Below, in pieces: positions 34,525-43,955 of a DNA stretch of 64,000 nucleotides (its first letter is position 1; every line of letters starts with the position of its first letter). The notes under the pieces are model-generated. The model was not told the DNA's origin, did not search any database, and saw nothing but the letters and a program-made list of their open reading frames with translations. Made by a program: the position numbers and the translations under genes. The stretch covers positions 154,728-218,727 of the forward strand of contig CAJTPJ010000002.1 in NCBI GenBank assembly GCA_910578145.1, read 5' to 3'. Origin of the DNA: an uncultured Christensenella sp. GTDB lineage: Bacteria > Bacillota > Clostridia > Christensenellales > Borkfalkiaceae.

Positions 34525-35693
34525 AGTCTTTTCAAAATATTTTCAGCGACTTTCGCGCCGCTCGTAAACGCCCATTGCAAATTATAACCGCCGCAATCTC
34601 CGTCAACGTCAAGAATTTCGCCCGCAAAAAACAGGTTTCGGGCTAAATTGCTTTCAAGCTCGTCGCTAACGTCGCTCATATCAATTCCACCCTTGGTCAC
34701 TTGCGCATAATCGAAACCCAACGTTCCCGCAACCTTTAAATTAAAACGCTTTAAATTTTCAGTAATTTCTTTTGCACTATCGCCGCGCGCGCTTTTCACA
34801 ACCGCCCTGCCTAACTGGTTGTGCAAAATCCCTGAAAGAATCTCCAAAATTTCATAGCCGCGTTTTTTGCGTGAATATATCTTGTTTTCTATCTCAGTTG
34901 CGGAGATATCGGGCAAAAACGAAAGGGAAATTTCCGCGCTTTGCTTGTCCGCAATATACGGCGAAATACTGAAAATAGCATTTCCCGATAACCCGTACTC
35001 AGTAAAAATAACGTCGCCGCGTACTTTTTTAACGGGTTTTCCGTTAACCGAAGCGCATACTTCGCAATCAACGCGTATTCCTTTAAGCGTTTTTATTTTA
35101 TCGGTATCGGTTTTTATTTGCACAAGCGACGGATAAAGCGGCGTAAGCGAATGTCCGAAGCCCGTGGCAAGTTTATAAGCCGAACCGTCCGTTTTAAACT
35201 GCTTTTGAGCCTTACCGCCCGTACAAAGAACGATAAAACGCGCATCGTCCGTTTTACCGCCGTAATTAACTTTAAATAAATCTCCGCTACGGGAAATTTC
35301 GGTTACCTTTTCACCCGTAACCAAATTAAGCGCAGAATAACTTTTAAGCGTTTTCATTGCACCGTCAACCAACGCGGAAGCCTGCTTGCCGGACGGGTAA
35401 ACCCTGCCGCTTTCATCAATGACGAAAAGACAATCGAAAATCGAAGAATACACGAAAGGATTGTCACACGAAATTTTAGCCGCCAAACCAACGTTGCCGC
35501 CGTGAAAATGCGCAGCCGTCATATCAGCGTTTGAAACGTTGCCTTGCCCGTTGCCCGTAGCCGCAAGTTTTTTGCCAAGCCTTTCGCCCGCTTCGACAAG
35601 CAATATTTTAATATGCCTGCCACTATTGATTAAACTGACGGCGCACGCTATTCCCGAAGCACCGCCGCCAACTATAATAACGTCGTAATTCAT
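34521..35693 (-). CDS. BaiN/HI0933-like NAD(P)/FAD flavoprotein
   Basis: 390 residues. N-terminal VIIVGGGASGIACAVSL, then GKKLAATGNGQGNVSNAD, the hallmark of the HI0933/BaiN family, a central ligand domain, and the terminus AGEILDVDGDCGGYNLQWAF with the CGGYN motif that contacts FAD. BaiN itself reduces bile-acid intermediates, but most members are uncharacterised. No SD precedes the ATG, and the -10 box ends 7 nt upstream, so the transcript is probably leaderless. Confidence 0.88.
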   Translation of the reverse strand: MNYDVIIVGGGASGIACAVSLINSGRHIKILLVEAGERLGKKLAATGNGQGNVSNADMTAAHFHGGNVGLAAKISCDNPFVYSSIFDCLFVIDESGRVYPSGKQASALVDGAMKTLKSYSALNLVTGEKVTEISRSGDLFKVNYGGKTDDARFIVLCTGGKAQKQFKTDGSAYKLATGFGHSLTPLYPSLVQIKTDTDKIKTLKGIRVDCEVCASVNGKPVKKVRGDVIFTEYGLSGNAIFSISPYIADKQSAEISLSFLPDISATEIENKIYSRKKRGYEILEILSGILHNQLGRAVVKSARGDSAKEITENLKRFNLKVAGTLGFDYAQVTKGGIDMSDVSDELESNLARNLFFAGEILDVDGDCGGYNLQWAFTSGAKVAENILKRL

Positions 35694-35700
35694 TAACGCT

Positions 35701-35729
35701 ATTTTATATTAATTTATTAATAAAGTCAA
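35701..35729 (-). promoter_or_regulatory. Promoter of the flavoprotein pair, leaderless geometry
   Basis: TTGACT (35724-35729), 17-nt spacer, TAAAAT (35701-35706) on the minus strand, with 7 nt to the ATG at 35693. The -35 box overlaps the stop codon of the ferritin-like gene. Confidence 0.65.
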
Positions 35730-36235
35730 ATATTAAATTCGCAAAGCATATTTTCAAGCGTTGCCAAATGCAATTTTTCGTCTTCTGTAATTCTCATTAT
35801 AATTTCGCGCACACGCTCGTTTTTAAGCCGCGCAGCCATTCTTTCATAACCCGCTATCGCCTGCTTTTCACCTATGATATCGTCCTCCAACATATTTTTA
35901 AGCGAGCGCGAATAGGAAACGTATTTAGTGGAATAAAAGTTAAAGCAGCCGGGCGGGTACTGCGTAAATACGGGCGCGGCGCCTAGCGCCAAAATGGTTT
36001 CGCCTAATATATGTAAATGGTCCATTTCGGCTATTGCAATGCTCATCAGCTTTTCCGAATAATCGCTAAAACCGTTTTTGTCAAAGCAAAGCGAATGATA
36101 AAAATACTGTAATATTGCGTTTAATTCGCCAACCTGCGACGAGTATGCGGGAGAGATAATTCTTAAGCTTAGCGCGTCGGGGCGCAAGCCTTTTATCGGC
36201 GGGTATGCTTTATCTGCTATTAAAGGTTTAGGCAT
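35726..36235 (-). CDS. Ferritin-like di-metal protein (rubrerythrin/manganese-catalase fold)
   Basis: 169 residues from ATG 36235. A four-helix bundle pattern with metal ligands: Glu in QVGELNAILQYFYHS, the first ExxH in AEMDHLHIL, Glu in EDDIIGEKQAIAGYE, and the second ExxH in ITEDEKLHLATLE. This fits ferritin-like proteins that handle iron or peroxide; a spore-coat manganese-catalase relative is possible but not shown. A longer frame starts at 36262 inside the uvrA terminator stem, so the later ATG is preferred. That ATG has no clear SD, and a promoter could not be fixed. Confidence 0.78.
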   Translation of the reverse strand: MPKPLIADKAYPPIKGLRPDALSLRIISPAYSSQVGELNAILQYFYHSLCFDKNGFSDYSEKLMSIAIAEMDHLHILGETILALGAAPVFTQYPPGCFNFYSTKYVSYSRSLKNMLEDDIIGEKQAIAGYERMAARLKNERVREIIMRITEDEKLHLATLENMLCEFNI

Positions 36236-36245
36236 AATACAAGTT

Positions 36246-36293
36246 ATGAAAAACCGCCGCATTTTGTGTTAAATTAACAAAATGCGGCGGTTT
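36246..36293 (-). terminator. uvrA terminator
   Basis: A perfect 17-bp stem (251-267 with 277-293, relative to 36000; arms AAACCGCCGCATTTTGT and its complement) followed on the minus strand by TTTTT. Located 43 nt after uvrA. Confidence 0.9.
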
Positions 36294-36335
36294 ATGTGTG
36301 ACATAGTACTTAATAAATCTTTAAATTGTCCGTTT

Positions 36336-39155
36336 TTAGCCCTTTAAAACCCTTTTAAGGAATTTTGCAGTGTAACTTCCGCTCACTTCGGCAACGTCTT
36401 CGGGCGAGCCGGCGGCTATAATTTTGCCGCCTTTATCTCCGCCTTCGGGACCCAAATCCACAATCCAATCGGCGCACTTTATAACGTCGAGATTATGCTC
36501 TATAACAAGCACGGTATTGCCGTTGCTTCTAAGCCTTGTTATTATGCTTACAAGTTTTTCCACGTCGTAACTGTGCAAGCCCGTGGTAGGCTCGTCAAGG
36601 ATATAGAAAGTTCTGCCCGTGCTTCGTTTCGAAAGTTCGGTAGCAAGTTTTACGCGCTGCGCTTCGCCGCCTGAAAGAGTTGTTGCGCTTTGCCCCAATT
36701 TAATATATCCAAGCCCCACGTCGCACAACGTTGAAAGTTTATTATAAATAGAGGTCACGGGTTTAAAAAATTCAGCGCCCTCTTCCACCGTCATTTCAAG
36801 TACGTCCGAAATGCTTTTTCCCTTGTACTTAACTTCAAGCGTTTCCCTATTATAACGTTTTCCCCCGCACACTTCGCAAGGTACGTAAATATCGGGTAAA
36901 AAGTGCATTTCAATTTGAATTATGCCGTCGCCTTGACAGTGCTCGCACCTTCCGCCGGCAACGTTAAACGAAAACCTTCCGCTTTTATAACCCTTTTCCT
37001 TTGCGTCGGGCGTAGCCGCGAAGAGGTCGCGAATCATAGTAAACACGCCCGTATACGTTGCAGGGTTACTTCTCGGAGTTCTACCTATAGGCTGTTGGTC
37101 TATCGCGATAATTTTGTCAAAGTTCTCTAACCCCTCAAACCCGTCGCACTTGCCCGTAAGCTGGCGCGCGCCGTTAAGATTGTTTGCAAGATGGGGATAA
37201 ATAATTTCGTTTACAAGGCTGGATTTACCGCTACCGGAAACGCCCGTTACCGCCGTAATAAGCCCCACAGGAATTTCTACGTTTACGCCTTTAAGGTTAT
37301 TTTGTTTACAGCCTTTAACTTTAAGCCAACGCCCGTCCGGCTTACACCGCGCGGAAGGCACTTCAATTTTACGCCTGCCGGCAAGAAAATCGCCCGTAAT
37401 AGAGCGCGGCTCGTTTATAATATCGTCTATCGTGCCGCTTGCCACTACTTCGCCGCCGTGAACGCCCGCCTTGGGTCCTATGTCCACTATATAATCCGCC
37501 GCGCGCATAGTGTCCTCGTCGTGTTCAACCACTATCAACGTATTACCCAAATCACGCAACCCCAACAGCGATTGCAACAACTTTTCGTTGTCGCGCTGAT
37601 GTAAACCTATACTCGGCTCGTCAAGAATATATAATACGCCCGTAAGCGCGCTGCCTATCTGTGTGGCAAGCCTTATACGCTGGCTTTCCCCGCCGGACAA
37701 CGTTGCCGCACTGCGCGACAGAGTTAAATATTCAAGTCCAACGTTTCTTAAAAAGCTAAGACGGTTGTCAATTTCTTTTACTATACTATCCGCAATCATA
37801 TGCTCAGTGGCAGTAAAAAAGCTAAAATCGGTGAAAGATTTTAAATCGTCTACAGACATATCGCATACGTCAGCTATATTTTTTCCGCCTACGGTTACGG
37901 CAAGCGCCTCTTTTTTAAGCCTTTTGCCCTTACAAACGGGACAATCGGAGGTGCGCATATATCTTTCGATATCCCATTTAACGCCCTCGGACTGCGTTTG
38001 GCTGTAACGCCGCTGCAAATTGGTGGCAAAGCCTTCCCACGTTTTTTCATACGTGCCCGAAAAATGGTAAGCGCTATAGCTCATTTCAATTTTTTCCCCG
38101 CCGTTGCCGTACATAAGCATATCGTAAATTTCTGTGGGAAGCTGCGAAACGGGTACGTCCAGCGAAAAATTATAAACTTTTGAAAGCGCGTTAAGGTACA
38201 TTTGCGTCATTGACGACGAATCAAGGTTCCAACCGCTTATTTTAATGGCGCCGTCGCGTAAAGTTTTGGATTTATCGGGACAGATTAGGTCGGGGTCTAC
38301 CACTTGCTTAAATCCAAGCCCCGAACATTCGGGACAAGCGCCCCACGGCGTGTTAAACGAAAACAGCCGCGGTTCTATTTCCTCTATCGAAATGCCGCAA
38401 TAGGGGCACGCGTATTTAGAAGAATACAGCTCTTCTTTGCCCTCGCAATCTATTACTACAAGCCCGTCGGCAAGCCTTAAAGCGCTTTCAAGGCTGTCTG
38501 AAAGCCGTTTTAAAATGCCGTCCTTTATAACCAACCTGTCAATTACAACTGAAATGTTGTGGCGGATATTTTTTTCAAGACGGATTTCTTCCTGCAAGTC
38601 GTATATTATTCCGTCGATTTTAACGCGCGCGTAACCGCTTTTTTTGTAACCCGCAAGCTCTTTTACAAACTCGCCCTTTTTGCCGCGGAACACGGGCGCT
38701 TCCACCATAATTTTACTGCCTTCCGCCATAAGCATTATTCGGTCGGCTATTTCATCGACAGACTGACGGCGGATTTCCCTGCCGCATTCCGGGCAATGAG
38801 GCACGCCGACGCGCGCGAAAAGCAGACGGAAATAGTCGTAAATTTCCGTAACCGTACCCACCGTTGAACGGGGATTATGCGAAGTAGTTTTTTGGTCTAT
38901 GGAAATGGCGGGCGAAAGTCCGTCTATAAATTCCACGTCCGGCTTTTCCATTTGCCCGAGGAATTGACGGGCGTACGACGAAAGGCTTTCTATATACCGC
39001 CTTTGCCCCTCGGCAAAAATAGTATCGAATGCAAGCGTAGATTTTCCGCTGCCGGAAAGCCCCGTAAACACCGTTAAAGTGTTGCGGGGAATGCGCACGT
39101 CTATATTTTTTAAATTGTTTTCTTTTGCGCCCTTAACAAAAATTTCTTCTTTCAT
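36336..39155 (-). CDS. uvrA: Excinuclease ABC subunit A
   Basis: 939-residue damage-recognition ATPase of nucleotide excision repair. Walker A GLSGSGKSTLAF near the N-terminus and GVSGSGKSSLV in the second half; two LSGGE signatures (TLSGGESQRIRLA, TLSGGEAQRVKLA); two Walker B segments (YILDEPSIGLH, YILDEPTTGLH); zinc modules CPYC..CPEC and CEHC..CEVC. Full family length. It overlaps uvrB by 4 nt and follows it in one operon. Confidence 0.98.
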   Translation of the reverse strand: MKEEIFVKGAKENNLKNIDVRIPRNTLTVFTGLSGSGKSTLAFDTIFAEGQRRYIESLSSYARQFLGQMEKPDVEFIDGLSPAISIDQKTTSHNPRSTVGTVTEIYDYFRLLFARVGVPHCPECGREIRRQSVDEIADRIMLMAEGSKIMVEAPVFRGKKGEFVKELAGYKKSGYARVKIDGIIYDLQEEIRLEKNIRHNISVVIDRLVIKDGILKRLSDSLESALRLADGLVVIDCEGKEELYSSKYACPYCGISIEEIEPRLFSFNTPWGACPECSGLGFKQVVDPDLICPDKSKTLRDGAIKISGWNLDSSSMTQMYLNALSKVYNFSLDVPVSQLPTEIYDMLMYGNGGEKIEMSYSAYHFSGTYEKTWEGFATNLQRRYSQTQSEGVKWDIERYMRTSDCPVCKGKRLKKEALAVTVGGKNIADVCDMSVDDLKSFTDFSFFTATEHMIADSIVKEIDNRLSFLRNVGLEYLTLSRSAATLSGGESQRIRLATQIGSALTGVLYILDEPSIGLHQRDNEKLLQSLLGLRDLGNTLIVVEHDEDTMRAADYIVDIGPKAGVHGGEVVASGTIDDIINEPRSITGDFLAGRRKIEVPSARCKPDGRWLKVKGCKQNNLKGVNVEIPVGLITAVTGVSGSGKSSLVNEIIYPHLANNLNGARQLTGKCDGFEGLENFDKIIAIDQQPIGRTPRSNPATYTGVFTMIRDLFAATPDAKEKGYKSGRFSFNVAGGRCEHCQGDGIIQIEMHFLPDIYVPCEVCGGKRYNRETLEVKYKGKSISDVLEMTVEEGAEFFKPVTSIYNKLSTLCDVGLGYIKLGQSATTLSGGEAQRVKLATELSKRSTGRTFYILDEPTTGLHSYDVEKLVSIITRLRSNGNTVLVIEHNLDVIKCADWIVDLGPEGGDKGGKIIAAGSPEDVAEVSGSYTAKFLKRVLKG

Positions 39156-41119
39156 TGTTTTTTTATCTTTAATAATTTTTTCTTTAATTGCGAAATTGTA
39201 TCGCGGATTTCTATTGCCTTTTCAAAATCGAGCTGTGACGAAGCTACTTTCATAAGCGCTTTCAGCTTTTCAATCTCGTTGGGAATATCCGAAAGTTTTA
39301 TATCGTCCGCAGAGGACTTTTTGCCCGTAATTCCTATAGAGTTTTTAACTTCTTTTATAATCGTTTTGGGCACTATGCCGTGCTTTTTATTGTACTCCGT
39401 CTGTATTTTTCTGCGGCGTTCCGTTTCGTTTATAGCTCTTTGCATACTGCCCGTAACCGCATCGGCGTACATTATAACCCTGCCTTCGGCGTTTCTTGCC
39501 GCCCTGCCTATCGTCTGCACCAACGAAGTTTCGCTTCTTAAAAAGCCTTCCTTGTCAGCGTCCAATATTGCAACCAGCTTAACTTCTGGCAAATCCAACC
39601 CCTCGCGCAATAGGTTTATTCCGCATAAAATATCAAACTCGCCGCTACGCAAGCCGTTAATAATTTCAATACGCTCCAACGCGTCTATATCGCTGTGCAT
39701 ATACCGCACTTTCAAACCGTGTTCTTTCAAATAATCGGTAAGGCTTTCAGCCATTTTTTTGGTCATTGTGGTGACTAAAACCCTGCCGCCGCCGCTTATT
39801 ACAGTGCGCGCTTCCCCCAATAAATCGTCGATTTGCGAACGGGTGGGGCGAATACTGACTTGCGGGTCTACCAACCCAGTGGGACGGATAATCTGCTCTA
39901 CGACGTTGCCCGCCTGCTCCATTTCATAGGGCGCGGGCGTTGCCGAAACACAAATAAGTTGCGGCACGCGTTCGTCAAACTCTTCAAAAGTCAACGGTCT
40001 ATTGTCGTAAGCCGAATTAAGACGAAAACCGTAGCCAACTAAATTTTCTTTGCGAGAACGGTCGCCGTGGTACATTGCGCGTATTTGCGGTATAGTCATA
40101 TGGCTTTCGTCTATAAAAACCAAAAATTTGCCCGCGGGAAAATAGTCCAAAAGCGTAAACGAAGGCTCGCCGGGGGCGCGCCCGTCAAAGTAGCGGCTGT
40201 AATTTTCAACGCCGCTGCAATAGCCTATCTCCCGCATCATTTCAAGGTCGTAAGTAGTGCGCTGTTCAAGCCGCTGCGCTTCGAGGAGTTTGCCAGCGTC
40301 GCGGAACGCTTTAACTTCGTTTTGCATATCGCACTCTATCATAGAAAGCGCCGCTTTCATTTTATCGTTACCGACTGCGTATTGGCTGGCGGGAAAAATC
40401 AGCACGTGCTTCAACTCGGAAATAATATTGCCCGTGAGCGCGTCCTCTTCGCAAATTCTGTCTATTTCATCGCCAAAAAATTCTACGCGGATTGCAATTT
40501 CAGAATTGCTTGCGGGAAAAATTTCAACCGTGTCGCCACGTACGCGGAACGACGAACGCTGAAAATCGATATCCCGCCTTGCGTACTGTATTTCCACAAG
40601 TTTTTTTAAAAGCTCGTCGCGTTCCATCTGCATTTGAGGCCGCAGAGAAATTGCAAGGCGAAAATATTCCTCGGGCGCGCCCAAGCCGTAAATACAACTT
40701 ACCGAAGCAACCACTATAACGTCATCACGCTCGCCCAGCGAACTTGTGGCGGAGTTTCTTAGCTTGTCTATTTCGTCGTTAAGGCTCATATCCTTCTCGA
40801 TATACGTGTCGGTGGAAGGTATGTAACTTTCGGGCTGATAATAGTCGTAATAGGAAACAAAATACTCTACGCGGTTATTGGGAAAAAACTCTTTAAACTC
40901 GTTGCAAAGCTGTGCCGCAAGCGTTTTATTGTGCGCTATCACAAGCGCGGGGCGATTTACGTTTTTAATTACGTTAGCCATTGTAAACGTTTTACCGCTG
41001 CCCGTAACGCCCACCAAAACCTGCGTTCTTATGCCGTCTAACACGCCTTCCGTAAGGCTTTTTATTGCCTGCGGCTGGTCGCCCGTAGGGCTGTATTTCG
41101 AGTGTAATTCAAACTTCAT
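39152..41119 (-). CDS. uvrB: Excinuclease ABC subunit B
   Basis: 655-residue helicase-like subunit that takes over damaged DNA from UvrA and recruits UvrC. Walker A GVTGSGKTFTMANV, beta-hairpin YYDYYQPESYIPSTDTYIEKD (shown in part by YYDYYQPE), DESH box, helicase motifs VSATPAPYE and QTIGRAARNAEG, and a C-terminal UVR domain (about 620-650). The ATG has no SD and lies 11 nt from a TATAAT, giving a leader of about 5 nt. Start of the uvrBA operon. Confidence 0.98.
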   Translation of the reverse strand: MKFELHSKYSPTGDQPQAIKSLTEGVLDGIRTQVLVGVTGSGKTFTMANVIKNVNRPALVIAHNKTLAAQLCNEFKEFFPNNRVEYFVSYYDYYQPESYIPSTDTYIEKDMSLNDEIDKLRNSATSSLGERDDVIVVASVSCIYGLGAPEEYFRLAISLRPQMQMERDELLKKLVEIQYARRDIDFQRSSFRVRGDTVEIFPASNSEIAIRVEFFGDEIDRICEEDALTGNIISELKHVLIFPASQYAVGNDKMKAALSMIECDMQNEVKAFRDAGKLLEAQRLEQRTTYDLEMMREIGYCSGVENYSRYFDGRAPGEPSFTLLDYFPAGKFLVFIDESHMTIPQIRAMYHGDRSRKENLVGYGFRLNSAYDNRPLTFEEFDERVPQLICVSATPAPYEMEQAGNVVEQIIRPTGLVDPQVSIRPTRSQIDDLLGEARTVISGGGRVLVTTMTKKMAESLTDYLKEHGLKVRYMHSDIDALERIEIINGLRSGEFDILCGINLLREGLDLPEVKLVAILDADKEGFLRSETSLVQTIGRAARNAEGRVIMYADAVTGSMQRAINETERRRKIQTEYNKKHGIVPKTIIKEVKNSIGITGKKSSADDIKLSDIPNEIEKLKALMKVASSQLDFEKAIEIRDTISQLKKKLLKIKKQ

Positions 41120-41130
41120 ATCTACTACGG

Positions 41131-41159
41131 ATTATACCCTATTTCAAGTTTTTTTACAA
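41131..41159 (-). promoter_or_regulatory. uvrB promoter, very short leader
   Basis: TTGTAA (41154-41159), 17-nt spacer, TATAAT (41131-41136) on the minus strand, 11 nt from the uvrB ATG. No SOS box of the Bacillus type (GAAC-N4-GTTC) was seen around it. Confidence 0.65.
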
Positions 41160-41213
41160 CTGTTTAAGCACCGTTTTTTGCAAAAAAGTAAACTTTTGTT
41201 TTGTATATTAAAT

Positions 41214-41241
41214 AAGAAAAAACACCGTCAAATAGACAGTG
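41214..41241 (-). terminator. Terminator of the XRE regulator gene
   Basis: On the minus strand CACTGTC-TATTT-GACGGTG (one G-U pair) is followed by TTTTTTC, 8 nt after the stop codon. Confidence 0.7.
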
Positions 41242-41248
41242 CTTTCAA

Positions 41249-41467
41249 TTAATCTTTTAAACACAAAATAAAATCAGCAGACTCTTCTAGCTCTAAAGCT
41301 AATTTGAACAAAACCTCTACACTCACCCTTGAAGTTCCGTTTTCATACTGAGCTAATGTATTTTGGGCTACTCCTATTTTATGCGCCAAATCAAGCTGAG
41401 ATAATCCGCCCGCTTTTCTCAACTGTTTAATACGCAAACCTACTTTTTTCATATCAAAGACTTTCAT
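41249..41467 (-). CDS. XRE-family transcriptional regulator (small helix-turn-helix protein)
   Basis: 72 residues from ATG 41467. A complete Cro/CI-type helix-turn-helix: GLRIKQLRKAGGLSQLDLAHKIGVAQNTLAQYENGTSRVSVEVLFKLA read in pieces, with SQLDLA as helix 2 and QNTLAQYE as the recognition helix. The gene consists of the DNA-binding domain plus a short acidic tail. A TTG further upstream is unlikely as start because the TATAAT lies inside that extension; the ATG is 6 nt from the -10 box and lacks an SD, so it is likely leaderless. Divergent from a broken partner gene and probably represses that pair. Confidence 0.88.
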   Translation of the reverse strand: MKVFDMKKVGLRIKQLRKAGGLSQLDLAHKIGVAQNTLAQYENGTSRVSVEVLFKLALELEESADFILCLKD

Positions 41468-41473
41468 ACTGAT

Positions 41474-41502
41474 ATTATACAAAATATTATTTAAAAAGTC
41501 TT
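41474..41502 (-). promoter_or_regulatory. Promoter of the XRE regulator, leaderless geometry
   Basis: AAGACT (41497-41502), 17-nt spacer, perfect TATAAT (41474-41479) on the minus strand, 6 nt from the ATG. The -35 is weak. Confidence 0.5.
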
Positions 41503-41508
41503 GGCTTA

Positions 41509-41521
41509 TCTGTATTACAGA
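41509..41521. promoter_or_regulatory. Candidate operator of the XRE regulator
   Basis: TCTGTA-T-TACAGA, a perfect 13-bp dyad between the two divergent genes, just upstream of the AAGGAGA SD of the partner. Size and placement fit a small XRE repressor site. Confidence 0.4.
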
Positions 41522-41537
41522 TTAAGGAGAAACAAAA

Positions 41538-41789
41538 ATGATAGAAGAATTGTTATTCAGCGACTGCAAAAACAACATTAAGTAAACTGAAGAACACGAC
41601 AAAATTTTGTACAAGGTTTGCGCTTTAGAAGACGTGCTTTTGAAAATTCTTAACGAGAATGAAAAGAAGTCTTTTCTTGAGTATAGCAATTTGACCTTTG
41701 ATTTTGCTGGTGAATCGCAGAAAGCGGGATATATTGCGGGGTTTAAGTCGGGTATCAAATTGGCTGTTGAGGTATTTAACGACAAATAA
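41538..41789 (+). pseudogene. Small partner protein of the XRE gene, interrupted by an in-frame TAA
   Basis: An AAGGAGA SD leads to ATG 41538. The frame reads MIEELLFSDCKNNIK, then TAA at 41583-41585, then continues in the same frame as TEEHDKILYKVCALED and on to GFKSGIKLAVEVFNDK, stop at 41789. Removing the TAA gives one 83-residue protein with the plan of DUF6809-like proteins (start M-hydrophobic-EEL, ending GFKxGxxLAVEVF) that often accompany XRE genes in Clostridia; that family call is from memory. Either a recent nonsense mutation, a sequencing error, or readthrough. TAA is the ordinary stop elsewhere in the window, so recoding is unlikely. Confidence 0.7.
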
Positions 41790-41828
41790 AAAGAGCCTCG
41801 CCGCGGATTTTCGCGGCGAGGCGGGTTT
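41786..41828. terminator. Bidirectional terminator after pnp and the XRE partner
   Basis: An 11-bp stem (GCCTCGCCGCG/CGCGGCGAGGC, loop GATTTT). On the minus strand it is followed by TCTTTTTATTT, terminating pnp; on the plus strand by GGGTTTTAT. Confidence 0.88.
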
Positions 41829-41832
41829 TATA

Positions 41833-43926
41833 TTAGGATAATTTTTCAAGCAGACGCAGGTCAATTCCCTTGTCGCCGATTTTGATGATTTCGACTTTGA
41901 CGGAATCGCCGATTTTAACGACGTCCTCAACTTTTTCCACACGCTTATCGGAAAGTTTGGAAATGTGAATCATACCGTCCTTGCCGGGCGCAAACTCGAC
42001 GAACGCGCCGAAGTTGAGAATTCTTACAACCGTACCTACGAACATATCACCCACTTCGGGGTCGTGCGCAATGTTTAAAATTATAGATTTTGCTTTCAAT
42101 GCGTTTTCAACGGGACCTATGCAAGCAACGTAACCTCTGCCGCTGTCGTCATCGTTAAATTCAATTTCGGTGCCCGTTTCTTCCATAATCTTCTTGATTA
42201 CGCAACCCTGCTTACCGATAACGTCGCCGATTTTCTCAGGGTCGATTTCAAAACTGACAATCTTGGGCGCGTAAACGGAAAGTTCGTGAGCAACTTCGGG
42301 AACGCATTCAAGCATTTTGGAAAGAATGAACTGCCTGCCCTCGTTTGCCTGATTAATTGCAGTGTGCATAATCTCTTCGGAAATGCCTTTAATTTTAATA
42401 TCCATCTGGATAGCGGTAATACCCTTGGTGGTTCCCGCTACCTTAAAGTCCATATCGCCAAGAAAATCTTCAAGTCCCTGAATGTCAGTTAAAACTTTGA
42501 ACTCGCCCGTTTCCTGATTTTTGATAAGCCCCATAGCAACGCCTGCAACGGGCGCTTTAATGGGAACGCCCGCGTTCATAAGCGCCATCGTGGAGCCGCA
42601 CACGGAAGCCATAGACGACGAGCCGTTGGACGACGTGATATCGTTTACAACCCTTATAGCGTAAGGAAAATCGTCTTCGGACGGAAGCACGGGAATGAGC
42701 GCACGCTCTGCAAGTGCGCCGTGTCCGATTTCGCGCCTGCCGGGCGAACGGAGCGCCTTAGCTTCACCCGTGCAATAGCCGGGGAAGTTGTAGTGGTGCA
42801 TATATCTTTTTGAAGTTTCTTCGTCAAGCCCTTCAAGTTTCTGCGCTTCGCCCAGCATACCGAGCGTGCAAGTGGTAAGCGTTTGGGTTTGTCCTCTCGT
42901 GAACACCGCCGAACCGTGAACGCGGGGAAGCACGCCTTTTTCGCACCAGATAGGACGAACGTCTTTCAAACCTCTGCCGTCGGGACGAATGCCCTTGTCA
43001 AATATCTTAGCGCGAACCTTTTCTTTGGTGAGATAGTAAAGACTGTCTTTAATTTCACGCTTGTTTTCGGGATAAATTTCAGCAAAATGCTCTAAAATTT
43101 CAGCTTCCGCCTGTTCTTGTCTTTTTTCTCTTTCCTGTCTGTCGAAGGTGTCTATAGCCCAATCTATTTTGCTGCTTGCGTAAGCGCGAACTTCTTTATC
43201 CAGCTCTTCGGGAATATGATAAAGCTCTATTTCAAGTTTGGTTTTGCCTACTACGGGAACGATTTTTTCTTCGATAAACGCGCAAATCTTCTTAATCTCT
43301 TCGTGTCCGTACATTATCGCGCCAACCATTTCTTCGTTGGTCACTTCGTCCGCGCCCGCTTCAATCATAAGTATAGCGTCTTTCGTGCCTGCAAGATTGA
43401 GGTGAATTGCGCTTTTTGCGCGTTGAGCCAAGTCGGGGTTGATAACGTATTTGCCGTCAACCATACCAACCACTACCGAACCGGTAGGCCCTGCCCAAGG
43501 TATATCGGAGATAGCAAGCGCAACCGACGAACCTATCATGGCAAGAGGCTCGGGGGAAACGTCGGGCTCTACCGAAAGCGCCTGCGCGGTTACTACTACG
43601 TCGTTGAAAAGACCTTTGGGAAACAACGGGCGCAGAGGTCTGTCGATAAGCCTTGCGGTAAGGATAGCTTTATCCGCCGCCCTACCCTCGCGCTTTTTAA
43701 AGCCGCCGGGGATTTTGCCGACAGAAAACATTTTCTCTTCGTAATCAACCTGCAACGGGAAGAAATCCATTCCGTCGCGGGGTGCGGCAGACATACATAC
43801 CGAAACCATAACTACCGTTTCGCCGCATCTCACGACGCACGAGCCGTTGGTCTGTTCGGCGTATTTGCCGGTTTCTATGGTGACTTTTCTGCCACCGACT
43901 TCAAGTGTAAATTCTTTGTAATTCAT
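41833..43926 (-). CDS. pnp: Polyribonucleotide nucleotidyltransferase (PNPase)
   Basis: 697 residues from ATG 43926: phosphorolytic 3'-5' exoribonuclease. Two RNase PH-like domains (about 5-230 and 310-550) with GKIPGGFKKREGR and the active-site region IRVVNDITSSNGSSSMA; helical linker; KH domain with IGDVIGKQGCVIKKI; C-terminal S1 domain (FVGTVVRILNFGAFVEF). It ends soon after S1 without the acidic tail some PNPases carry. The ATG follows GGAGA by 8 nt; the longer frame begins before a hairpin and is rejected. Downstream of rpsO, the conserved order. Confidence 0.97.
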   Translation of the reverse strand: MNYKEFTLEVGGRKVTIETGKYAEQTNGSCVVRCGETVVMVSVCMSAAPRDGMDFFPLQVDYEEKMFSVGKIPGGFKKREGRAADKAILTARLIDRPLRPLFPKGLFNDVVVTAQALSVEPDVSPEPLAMIGSSVALAISDIPWAGPTGSVVVGMVDGKYVINPDLAQRAKSAIHLNLAGTKDAILMIEAGADEVTNEEMVGAIMYGHEEIKKICAFIEEKIVPVVGKTKLEIELYHIPEELDKEVRAYASSKIDWAIDTFDRQEREKRQEQAEAEILEHFAEIYPENKREIKDSLYYLTKEKVRAKIFDKGIRPDGRGLKDVRPIWCEKGVLPRVHGSAVFTRGQTQTLTTCTLGMLGEAQKLEGLDEETSKRYMHHYNFPGYCTGEAKALRSPGRREIGHGALAERALIPVLPSEDDFPYAIRVVNDITSSNGSSSMASVCGSTMALMNAGVPIKAPVAGVAMGLIKNQETGEFKVLTDIQGLEDFLGDMDFKVAGTTKGITAIQMDIKIKGISEEIMHTAINQANEGRQFILSKMLECVPEVAHELSVYAPKIVSFEIDPEKIGDVIGKQGCVIKKIMEETGTEIEFNDDDSGRGYVACIGPVENALKAKSIILNIAHDPEVGDMFVGTVVRILNFGAFVEFAPGKDGMIHISKLSDKRVEKVEDVVKIGDSVKVEIIKIGDKGIDLRLLEKLS

Positions 43927-43955
43927 TATCCGATTCTCCTTTTCTGTTCTTGTGC

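Noticed and set aside
41583..41585. TAA recoding as a general property of the organism
   Set aside because: TAA ends many normal genes in this window, so a single in-frame TAA is better read as a mutation, an error or local readthrough.
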